DNA from: Oreocharis arfaki
Lineage: Eukaryota > Chordata > Aves > Passeriformes > Paramythiidae
Assembly (NCBI GenBank): GCA_013398015.1
Contig: VZRR01002859.1
Coordinates: 868,001-932,000, forward strand
DNA: 64,000 bases
Reading direction: 5' to 3'
In this document: positions 41,401 to 53,400 of the stretch, piece after piece
Position numbering within the stretch: position 1 is the stretch's first letter
Layout: the number at the start of each line of letters is the position of its first letter
Made by a program: the position numbers and the translations under genes
Notes under the pieces: generated by a model
The model's input: the letters and a program-made list of their open reading frames with translations, nothing else
Databases searched by the model: none
What the model was told of the DNA's origin: nothing

Positions 41401-44400
41401 TGATTTTGGAGAGCTAATCAGATGCTCCCACAGCCAGACATCCTGTCTAGCTTACAGCTGTAAACCTGAGATACCATCTCCTTAGCCTGCCTGGGGTGCA
41501 GGAAACTGTGGGGCTGATCCTGTGTCCGGATAGTTTATTGTTCTACAGACACACACTCATGCCCAGTGAAGGTGGTTTTTTTATAAATCATAAAACATAT
41601 TCTTTATGCTATATTTGAAATACCTAGTATGAAATCTAGATCTAAGTACAGCCAAGCCTATTCTCTTTTGCCTTGCCTTTTGACATTCCAGCATCTATAG
41701 CTGTGCAACAGCATATGTGTCCACTAACAATGTGGGACAGCAGCCAATTTGGTTCTGGGATAAAACAGGAATCAGCTGTGGGAAATAAGCCAAAGAAGTA
41801 TGATTCTCACATAAAGAACTTAAATAGGTGCTAGTCCTTAAAGAAGCTCTTTGGCAGGATTTAGAGCAGGCTTCTCTGCACAGGAGGCATTTTTCCTGAG
41901 ATCCTAAGTCAAGTACAACAATTTCCAGGAGGGTTGTGGGGCTATTGTTTCATCTGCTGTAGTGCTTTGCCCTTTCTTTCCCCCCACCTTTGTTATTTGT
42001 TTTATTTTTTGTTTTTAGCAAAAGCTTTATAGCACATTGCTGTATAATTATAATTCCATTAGTATTTTTTTTTTAGAACTAAGCCATTTACTTCACATGA
42101 TTGTGGGAAATAAAATGGAGGAAATTTTTCTGCTGCGTGGGGGGTCCTCAGGTTTCCTGAGCTCTGATCCAGGGAATGCTTTTTGCACCATGGCTAGCTG
42201 GTCACAAACAGCAATGTGAACGCTTTAGCTACTCCTTTGTTATGTAGAGATCTGTGATTTTAATTTTCTCACCTCTGTCTTAGAAAAGAAATAATTTGAA
42301 ATGCAGAAGCTTCAAATTAAATGAATTGATTGTACCATCCCAATTTATTTAGTACAGAATTGGTGTATATTTAATGGTTACCAAAGTCTATAGAATTGAG
42401 GTACATATTTCATTTTTTGTGAAATACAAACTTTTCAAATAGTTCATAGTAGTGGTGTTGCAGAGCCTTCTGTGATATAGGTCAGACTTCTTTTTAGAGA
42501 TATTGATGCATCTCGGGTAAGAAAGGAATAACAAAATCAAAAAACAGCAAATAATTTGTTCTAAAATACATTCCTTATTTTTTGTCAAGCTTGCTAAAGT
42601 CCAACTTTCCTGATGCTCAAGATGTCCAAGTCATTGCCTGTGGACGTCACTGGATCAAATCCCTGCTCAAAGCAGGACCAACTTGAAAGTTAGATCAGGT
42701 TATTATGAGCCCTGTCCAGCTGTGTTTTGAAAGTCTCCAAGGACAGGGATTATTTCACAAATCCTATACAAAACATGTTCAAGTATCCCAAGTGATAAAT
42801 TGGAAAAAGCTGTATTTTAAAATACTTTCTTGTGGGGCATTCACTTTGCATCATTTCTTTTTAGACTCCTATTTATATTAATCACAGATGCTAAAAAAGA
42901 AATCAATAGGATTTTCAGTCATTTATTCTTATAAAGAGACTGAATTTTACTTTTGAGAAGAAAAACTTATCTTTGCTGAGGCCTGTGAATTTGCATGAGT
43001 GGGAGCAAGTGTTTGGCTTCTTGTTTTCACCAGGTATTATTTCTGTTCATTCCTTTTAAGCAGTGCTTGTTATAAGAATAACAAGAACTCTTCTTCCTCC
43101 CTCCTCTTCCAGGCAAGTATTTCCAAATGGGCTTCCTGAAGAATACTCTCTAATTGCCACATTCCGTGTACGGAGAAGTACCAAGAAAGAGCGTTGGTAT
43201 ATATGGCAAGTTTTAAATCAGTATGACACACCTGAGGTTAGAGTCATCTTTGATTTATTTCTTCAAAAAGTTTCTTTTTCTTTTTTCCCCATTAAAATGG
43301 CACATATAATAATGGATGTTTCATAACTGGATTTAGCTGAAGTTTATATGAAGTAGACAGACTGCTCTGAAATAATTGATAATCTGCTGCAGGAATGACA
43401 GAAATTTAGCAGAATCTAGTTTAGATTTTANGAAGAATACTCTCTAATTGCCACATTCCGTGTACGGAGAAGTACCAAGAAAGAGCGTTGGTATATATGG
43501 CAAGTTTTAAATCAGTATGACACACCTGAGGTTAGAGTCATCTTTGATTTATTTCTTCAAAAAGTTTCTTTTTCTTTTTTCCCCATTAAAATGGCACATA
43601 TAATAATGGATGTTTCATAACTGGATTTAGCTGAAGTTTATATGAAGTAGACAGACTGCTCTGAAATAATTGATAATCTGCTGCAGGAATGACAGAAATT
43701 TAGCAGAATCTTTCTAAAAAGTTTAGACTGCAAAATAGAGTCAAATGCGTATTATGATTCGTAGCTGATATGTATTTACCAAGTTACATAGACGAATGCT
43801 TCATAACATACTGCTTTCCCAGTGTATGTAGTTGAAATATTTTTATTATATATAGTTTATGTATGTGCTTATTTCTTATAACTTTTAAATAACCAGTTCT
43901 TTCATTTTGTCTTGCTTTCAGATCTCTGTCCTCCTGGATGGTACAAAAAAGGTGGTGGAGTATATGACCAAATCCGCTCAGGGAAATATACTGCACTACA
44001 CTTTTAAGAGTCGAGAAATTTATCCATTGTTTGATCGGCAGTGGCATAAGCTTGGTATTAGCGTGCAGTCAGGGATCATTTCCCTCTATTTGGATTGTAA
44101 TTTAATTGAGAGAAAGCAGACTGTTGAAAAATTCACCATTGACTTGCAGGGAAGGACACTGATTGCTTCTCGTGCTACAGATGATAAGCCTGTAGATGTG
44201 AGTAGTATGAAAGGACAAACAGATAACTTGAAGTAATGTTTTAGCTATGCTTTTACTAACACAGTTGTAAAGAATCATGTTGTTAAAATGTTCAAAACCA
44301 GTCATTGTTTTTGAGCGTGTATTCTTAATTTGAAGTCCTTAAGTGTTTTTCTCTAAACATTATTCAATGCTGTAACATCTGCTAAGACAAAGCTGTTACC

Positions 44401-47400
44401 AAAGTAAATGCATAAAACTCAGTCCTGGTTTAAGGAGTCTGTTTTTCTGTATTTAATTTGGAGAAAGAGCCACCTAATTACCATAGACATATTATTACTA
44501 TGTTTAAAGATAACTTTCTATGCTGATTTTTATCTTTTGTTTTTAGTAAGATTTAGTTATAAGTTTGTATCAGTCATCTGTTACACTTTGTCTGTCTTTG
44601 ATAACAGCAAGACGCAGAATAATTAAGGATTACCTCTGTATTGAGTTGTTCTAGAGTAATTCAGCTATGTAGAAATAGGGACACATTGTTCATAGTTGTC
44701 CCTCCTTTATCCAAAAGGGAAGGATTAGGAAGTGGCTGGAGGTGTGCTTCCTGCAGCCTTTAGTGCAAGAATTACACAGGGAAGCCCCATCATACTCTGG
44801 GCTGTGTTCTGTCCCAGAGATGTGCTCTTCTTTTTCCTCATGCGGGGAGCTCACAACAGGTATTTTGAAATTTTCAGGAAATGTCAGTTTGAGTACACTG
44901 ACACACAGCTACCAGGTTTCAAGCATCTGCCTCAGAGTTTACAGTGGCCATCGGAAAGCTTCAGCGATGTTGTGTACTCTGCAGGGTTCCAGAGGAAAAT
45001 AGCACCTTGTAACTGCTGGCTAACGCTGCAGGAGGAATCATTTTTGTGGGGCACTAAGCACTTTGGCCTGAACTCAGAGCTCTTATTTTATGGAGCCAAG
45101 CTCACACTTTGTTTTATTTTCTCAGACTTGAGTTCAACATTATTTGAAATGTGTGTACAGTTTCCTCATATCCAAACAGCCTGCCAGAGAAAGAACGGTT
45201 TCTTTTGTGCTTGTTTCAAGGCATGAGCTGGATAATTCTGAGTGGAAGTTGTCAGCTGGGATTTCCACGTTTGCAGGAAAACTTTATGGGCATAAAGCTG
45301 ATGAAGGCAGCAGAGCAGATCCTGTACCAACAGCCGCTTTTCTCAATACCAGTGGGTGCAAGAGGGAGATTAAGAGGATATAAAATTGATGAAGAAGGAG
45401 GCATATGAGGACAAGATTAGCTAGTTAGAATTTTACCTGCTTCTCATCTCGCCTATCTACCCAGAGTCTCTGAAACAGAAGTTTTTTGTACAGAATTTGT
45501 GATTTTTTGCTCTTCAGGTGTTTTAGTGGCAATGTCCAGGCAAAGGTCTGTCCAAAGCTGTAGATGTATGTGATAGAGATCTTATCAAACCTTTACTCTA
45601 GTTCCCTGCAGAGGAAAATTACATTCCTGAAAAGAAGGTTTGCAGAGGATGTCTGCAAGGCAAAAATGCCTGTGTAATATAGCAAACCCATACAGATGGA
45701 TGCAACTTACATGAAAATAAATGAAATCTTAAATGTGATTTATATCGAAGTGATAGAATGCATAATTTGTTCCTTAAATGAGGAGCTGTGTAATTGTTTT
45801 GGATTTGTCTTCTTCTAGCATTTCAGAAATATGCAGTGTTTCAAAGAGAAAGTTTACTACACCAAGATAAGAAAAAGCATGCCATAACGCATAATTTTTT
45901 ACACCTCATATTAATTTCTTTTGTATTTCTTAATAGATTGAACTTCACCACATAGCAGTTTATTGTAATTCACAACTTGCAACAGAAGATACGTGTTGTG
46001 AAATATCTGCAGACTTGGTAAGTTTTCTGTTAAAATTCAAATGTTAATACACAAGAAATTGCTTTATTCTTACTCAAGAGTTGTGAAGAAATTTCAATAG
46101 AGGTGTTAGTTTAATTATATTCTAAAAATGAACTCCATATCTGGAGTCATGATACACAGGTTCTTGCTGCCTAAATAAATGGTACAATGGAACATCAGTG
46201 AAAGGCACTAGGTGCTGCTAGTGCTTTTTAAAAGCATTTCTTAACATTGTCTGATATCTAATTAGTAAGGGAAGAAGCCTTGCAGAGCAGGAAACAAATC
46301 ACTACGGTGAGTTGAGAATGGTTTCAAACAACAGAGGCCGTTTCAGTAGCAGTTGCATCTCATGAAGTTTTACAGATAATATAAACAAAGCCCATGAATG
46401 AGTCTGCATGACAGTGGAAGAGGAGGAAAATAGGACGGTGTTGAGTTTTCTTTATTTTAATACACTAAGGTGGAGGAAATGGGTCTTTTATAATTGGCAA
46501 ATTATGGTGGTAGGTTGACGCTTAATCCTGAAGGTCTCTTCCAACCTTGATGATTCTATGAAGTACTTTCTTTTTTATAATGCACATGCTGACATGTATG
46601 TATTGTTTAACATAAGGGAAACCACTGATTTAGTTTAAAGGGTTCACTTCTCCCTCTTGTTTTGATAGACAGAATCAGTGTAAACTGGAAAACAGTAGAA
46701 CCATAGAAATGCTTGAAGTTGTAGATGTAATTGTTTTGCTCATCCTAGCCCATTAAAACAACAAAAAAACAAACAAACAAAAAAACCCCACAAGTAGCCT
46801 CAGAAAGACATTGTGTTAAATTATTGGCCTGCTAGTTCTAAGTAGTCTGTAAGATCAGGCTCCTCTGATCAGGCTCCTCTGATGGACAGTGCCATCACCA
46901 CCAAGCTTGTAGTCAGCAAAAAAACCTGCAGAGCACGTAGGAGGACTGATTGATTCCATCCACAAAGAGATAGAGGAAAGCGTACCTAGATTGGAGAGAG
47001 AAATCTGCCCAAGAACAGAGGAGCAGAAGACTGTGGTAACTGACAGCTGCTTGGTCCTCAGAAGCATGAAAGAAACATCATCTAATTTCAGGGGGAAATT
47101 ACGATTTGAAATAATGATTAATAGTTCAAATATATGTCTAAATATATTCTCGATAATAATGCAGGCTTTCTCTCGAATGTATAAGCTTATGAAAAAGTGG
47201 AAAGAATGAAATTTCTGTAGGTTCCACTTGGTGCTTGGAAGTACAATTAATTGAGCAATTATGACACAGTAGCAAGAAAACCGAGAACAAAACAAACCCT
47301 AATTATATATGAACACAAAAAGCTCAACAATAAGCTTTATTAATAAACACTTCAACATTCATTCAGCTACAGAGCTAAAAGCATCATCAGTTTCATTTGT

Positions 47401-50400
47401 ATGTCTTACGTTTAAGATGTAAGAAATGGTGGACTTCTTGTTAATTACTGTCATACTGAAACTAGCATTACATTTTCAGAACTTCCTTACCCATTATAAG
47501 AGATACATTTTCAGTAATTCAGGGGAAGGAATTTATACTTGGATACAAATTTCTACACTAAGCAGTAAATCCTGTGGGAATTCCTCTGACAGAGGGCTCA
47601 AAAGAAATCTCATTACATCTTAATGAGAGTTTCTGAAATTTATCAGGTTCTGTTGTCTTGTCCTGTAGTATTTATTCAGGTTGGCTCCGTTCTCAGGAGT
47701 CACAGACAGGTGAATCTTGGCTTCAGGGCTTTTTTGTTTGTTTCCAAACTATGTATGCCAGAAGTATTTAACAAAAAATAAAAAATTCCTTAGCACTTTT
47801 GTATTTTGCATTTTGGAGTGGGGGAGAGGACAGAAGAGACTGAGAAGTATTGTCTTTTTTTTTTGTCTCCACAGACATTTTCTGTTTCTGTTTCAGTACT
47901 GATTTCTGGAGATTTTATTCCTCTGTGTGGGCTCTTTTGGAATAGAGAAGTGGGACAGTCATCCCACTTTTAACTGGCATGAATTTTAGAACAGAAGGAT
48001 CACAGTATCTAGAATTCATTTTTTTTACAGCTTTTTTTCTCTGTTTGGAAATTGTTGTCACTTTCCATATATGGTTTGTACAGGAGTATTAAAACAGAAT
48101 GTAACTTGAAAGTAGTGTTTGGAGGGTATTTACCTATTCACCAAAGTGGACCAAAAACCAGAAAATCTTTTATTCTAGTGCCCACAGGAGGAGAGGTTAC
48201 TGGCTACGACTTCATCACCAGTGACTGCTCATGCCAGCAAAATATATGCGCTTCCAGGAATGCAGCAAGAATCCACGCAGAGATGCTACTGCTTTCCAAA
48301 AAAAGTATAAAGTTTTCCTATTTCTTTTTAATGCATTATGATATTTAATCCTGCTAGGTATAAAAATGGTTGAGGTTTGTTTGGTTTTTTTTGAAATCAT
48401 GAGAAAGTCTAACTGGTTTGTAGTATTTTAAAGTACTTATATTGTATTTTCCAGTTAAGAAACAGTACGTTTTAGATTTAGTTAATGTAAAGTTAAAGAC
48501 ATCAATAAGGTTTAATTGTTTGAATATACACCCAAAGAAGTACCATGGTAAAAATGGGAATTACATTTAGGCATTATTTTTAATGTAAATGTTTTTATTT
48601 GAGAATAAATTATTTTCTACATCGCGTTTGTTTTCTTTTAATACTTCTCCTGGGTGTTGCACTATATTTATTGAGTCATTTGCTTTGTTAGGCATTTGTG
48701 ACAAAGGCAGGAAACAAAACCAAATATATTTTAGATCTGCTTTGTTGACTTTTTTGTTTCATTTAAAATCAGGGAGAAGCAGGATTGCCAGGAGTAGCTG
48801 GTTTGCCAGGCCAGAAAGGAGAGAAAGGTGAAAAGGTAAAATATCACTTGAGTTCTTTCTTTCAAGTCTTTATTTTGGCTTATCTTTCTTAAATAGGAAT
48901 TATATGGATTCTGCTCTTCCTTAAAGGAATCTGCACACAGATCTCTTATCAGTCAGTGTCTGGCTCTGTGTGTGAGCTTCCCGCCAGGTGTCTTACAGCT
49001 GCCTCACTTTGGGGTCACCTCATAAACTCTGTGGAACACAGTTAACCTGCCTGGGAAGCACATGCCTCCCCAGCCCCATCACCGTGCCCTTTACAGAAGT
49101 CATGTATGTAGTCTGACAAGAATTTTTCTGTATCGTGAGTGTACACCACTGGTGATGGACAGAATCCCATGTGGTGGATTCATCTTTGCAGTAGTCAGTG
49201 GGAGGGTATGAAATATGACCTCAGTATATTCTTTGACAACACTCATACCTGAAACTTTCTTAATTGTGAAGAGAGGAGAATCTGATATTGTCAGGTCTCT
49301 AGGACAGGTCAGTCCTTTCCTTGGGCCTGTTCTGAATTTTTCTGTGATGCTTACCATGACGTTCTTATGCTATGTAGCTTGGGGATTTCCTAATAATGTA
49401 GGTCAACATATGAGGTGTTTTCACTTCACTCTCGATTCCTTAAATTTTGTTGGTGGATGCTGAATTACGACGTGTCTGGGAATGTGTTTTCCATGTGCTA
49501 TTAGAGGGGGCAAGTTTAATAAACTTTTGTAAATCTGCCAGAAAGACCATGAGATAAGAATTGAGTTCAGGGAATGCAGTGTGAGAGGAGGATGCCTAGA
49601 ATGCCTAATCCAGGGGTTAGGGTGGAGGTATCCTAACCCAGCATCCTACATTGCAGCACACGGTTTAATATGTGATCTGAAATAGTTTGTGAAGACTGCC
49701 AGGGCTGTTCTTACAGCTGTAGTATCTGGCTGAAAAAGGTCCAGTTCTGAGAAGGCTTCTCTACACAGCTGATTGAAATTAAGAACATTCCTTGGTAGGG
49801 TACTGCCCCCCCACAACTCCTCTCCTTCAATATATATTTCACTTTTGATACAAGCTGTATCTTTAGGTGAAAAAAAAAAAAGATCAGTCATGCTGATTTC
49901 TATAGTCCAGCTGAACCTAGAAGGACTGCTGCCAGTTTTCAGACTTAATCATGAAGTTTTGATCCTAGGTCTGAGTGTATTGAACAATTGTCAGTTTTTA
50001 GTTTTAGCCTATGTCACCAGCATAAGGGGTTCCCTAGCACTTGTTTGGGAAACTGCTCTTCTGCTCCTGACCTGATCCATTTAGACTATTATTGCTACTA
50101 AGATGAGAAAGGAGACTTCACAAGTCTGAGGTATTTTACCATTTAATGTCCCAGCCAATTAGCAGTATTTACCATGCTAAGCATAGTGCCTCTAAATAAT
50201 GCATGCGCATGCCTGTGGTCATTTCTGGTTCTGTTCTCACTTGTTTTACAAAAGGAGCCTCATTGCACAGATTCTCTATGCATGGGACTATCTAAGGGTC
50301 AATGAACCCTGCTGCACCCAGCAGTTTAGCCGAAAGAGAGTGAATTGGCATTTATGAATGTCAATATTTCACAAAATTGAATGAATCAGCAGGTTAAAGT

Positions 50401-53400
50401 CAGGGGTAGTACAGCAAGCAGGTAGAAAGCTACTTAACAGGAACTTTTCTTATAATCGACCAATACTTGTCACTCCCTGGCTTTGCAGTCGGTGGGCTTG
50501 CTTTTTTTTTTTGGTGAGGCATGGAGAAGGGGGGTTGGATGTAGGGCACAGTTATGACTGTGATCAGAATTGGGTCACTGACCTTTGGGAGCAAACAAAT
50601 CTTGTGTTGAATAGTGCCTGCCATGATGGAACTGAAAGCAACATTCTCTGGGGTTTCAGTACCATTTTTCTCATTGACTCTGCATTTACGCAAGTTTTCA
50701 GTAACACTCATTCTCAATGATGGCCTTGTTACATCAGTAATTACACCTGAAGAGGCAGAAAGACTCCAGAACATTCCAGACATGTAGGATACATGATTTA
50801 TTGTCAGATTATGTAAAGGAAACTAACAGACTCTGGCTGAGTGTTTTGTAATATGCTATACACAAAATAGGCAACCTCTTGATAACTTTGCTGGCCAGTT
50901 ACAAAAAACTAGATCTTCTCTAAGTTGTGTGTAGTTCCTAAGCATGTTTCCCCCTTTGCTTGTGCTCAGCTTCTCATTTTATTGTTTCTTTAACTTCTAT
51001 GTCGTATCATTATAGACATCCAACTAACTATATTTAAATGTCCTTGCCATTGCAGCATCCAAGTGAAAATGTTAATTTTTTACCTTCTTTCATGAGAAAT
51101 TTCTGTTTCTGTTGATATTATGTAATTTTCAGCACGGAAGTTCTTATCCTTTTATTTTACTTTATCTTATTCCAATTTCCTATTCACTTTAATTAATTGT
51201 ATGATTGAATTTACGTGTCTTTTTTTGTTGCTATGGGATTGACAAGGAAGTCTCTACCTACACAAATTGATATTAGGCTATGTTCAAGGCCTTCAAAATT
51301 GTTCTTCAGTCTAACGTCATTGCTCTCCAAGGTCAGACTGTTCAGGAACATCTAAGCTATCACCAGTATAAAGTATGATAGCTTATAAGCCATTGTAGGC
51401 ATTTTGAATTTAATTATTAGCCTGTTTCCACTTCATTCCTGTACTCTTGGCTCATCTTAGTACCTCTGAACAGGTCTCTGCCGAAGTCCAAAGTGTATTG
51501 CAGGCCCAAAGGACTGAAGTGCCATATATTCACTGGAACAAGCATTCATGCAAGTATTGATATATCTCTGGCACACTGTGCATCTGAATGCACAGGAGCA
51601 TCACCGATCAAAATTATACCATTTATGTGAATGGCTTTCCTGTTTGTATACCTGGCCTTCCATTGTGACTTCTCGTGAGGAAAATTCTTCACTCAAAGCT
51701 ATTATCTCCAGTTCTTTGGGCATGAAGTAGTTGGTTTGCTCTGCATGATATTTTTGCTAGGAGATCAGCTTCTGCAGCAAGGGACCACCTCCTGTTCTTT
51801 AATTTCTCGATAGTTAAAACTAAAAAATCACGAGGACCAACTTTGTTTGCTACTCACTAAGTGTACAATTTAGACTATCCCTAAATAATATGCTGTATTA
51901 TTCTCATGGCAGCTTGCTTCTTGGAACAGTGTATTCCACAAGCTGCATGTGGACACAAGTCAGGTGGAAGTCTCCTTTGATTTTAACACATTTTGATAGC
52001 TGCTGTGGAGCTGGGTGTTCTTTTCTGCTGATCTGAGTGAGAAATCTACTATGTTTTCTATTCAGTTGCAATTTGTACTACTTCAGCACGGTCTGTAGCT
52101 GCTCAGAGTCTTACAAGCATATTTGTTGTTAGGAAATGTCTTTTGATGATGTTGTAAAGGTCCTGTTTTGTCCTCAATATGTGGAAATTCTTCAGAAAGG
52201 CAGAATATGGATGACCGTGATTGGAGTGATCACATTTATGCTGAATACCGAAACTGTTTTTGTCTCTCAAAGAGGCTAAAAAAGTAGCTGTTTTCTACTT
52301 CTAGTTCTTATAAGCAGACTTAGTGCCCATGAAATATTTTAAATTGAAATCTAAACAGAATTAAATATTTTGGTATAACATTAAACCAATCCAAGCTGTG
52401 TTAATAGGTCATTGGTTAATGCTGTAAGTGCAGTAGGGACCAAAAACCCAGAGGCAGAGTGCTTTCAAATATTAAAATGCCTGTTAATGCACACCATGGA
52501 GAAATGTATTGCTATTCAACTTCATTAATTTAAATTTTACTTAAGGAAAAAGACATTTAAAAGGCTATTTTGGGATTGGTAGAGATAGGTTTATGCAATA
52601 TATTATTGCACTAGGAAAATATTTGTGATAGAACGATATGAAAAAAGAACTCCTGGAGAACAAATGAAGTGTCTGAACTGCTCTTTCTGCCTATTTTCCT
52701 TGCTAATCTTTCTTTCCTGCTACTCTGTCTTTCCTCTTAAAACCCAGTCAACTTGATTCTACCTAAGGCATATCTGTTGTATTATGCAGCCCTGAGAATG
52801 GTTCCTTTCTGGCCCAGTCTTCATTGCTGAGGTCATTGAAAGGGACCTAGAAGCTGGAATGCAAGAAAAAGAAGAAATTTGAGGAAAATCTGGCTGACTG
52901 TCAGTTATGAAAAAGTCAGGAATTGCCAGTACGCTTAGTAGAATAATATCTTACAGTAAGCAGAAAGAAATGCTTTGTGCTTACAACCTAAGAATTTATG
53001 GATAGTCCTACTTTTAGTTTACCATCGAATAGTCCAAGTTATCCAATTATTAAGGGAAAATATCATTAGTAATGTAACTTAATTTTTTTCTTATAAAAAA
53101 TTCTGAAATGTAGACTTTGTTACCATATTTGCCATTCCAGTATTCATCTCAGTCCTGAGTTTGTCTTCCTGAGGAGTGGAGATGGTGGCAGCAAGTCCTC
53201 ACCACTCTGAGGTGCTCAGAGGTGTGGGGGAATGGCACACTTCCCCAGTGGGGCCATTCCAGAGCTGAAGCAGGAGCAGAAGAGCCAGCAGTCACTGGCA
53301 CTGGTGTAGGAGTTAAACCAGCGACACCCAGCTCAGGCCATGGTGAGGCTGAGCTCCTGCACTGGTGGGACAGAACACAGCTGGCAGCTTCTGCTGGGAC

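Larger units (their letters stand above)
23374..43112 (+). other. COL19A1: Large COL19A1 intron (about 19.7 kb)
   Basis: Phase 2, splitting the Arg codon. It contains CR1 tails near 31430, 32950, 40625 and 42600, a 22-bp tandem duplication at 25571, a palindrome at 35393 and paired hairpins at 37909. Open frames inside (for example 27570-28052 minus, 31921-32289 minus, 36539-36880 minus) match no protein family I know and lack a gene context. No extra exon is needed, since the codon split across it is complete. Confidence 0.85.
46018..48178 (+). other. COL19A1: COL19A1 intron (2.2 kb)
   Basis: Phase 0. Contains a CR1 tail (46495-46562), a possible antisense CR1 end (46690-46755), an (AAAC)-rich stretch (46756-46788) and a 14-bp tandem duplication (46853-46880). 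Confidence 0.8.

Noticed and set aside
44732..45226. 164-codon plus-strand open frame inside a COL19A1 intron
   Set aside because: Composition looks random, no domain is visible, and the neighbouring exons join in frame without it.
46991..47209. Candidate for the Cys-Pro linker exon (contains EICPRTEE)
   Set aside because: No acceptor in the right phase and little further similarity; the segment at 48179-48304 matches length, VTAHASK and C-x-C exactly.
50430..50783. 117-codon minus-strand open frame
   Set aside because: No known similarity and includes a homopolymer-encoded Lys run; treated as chance.
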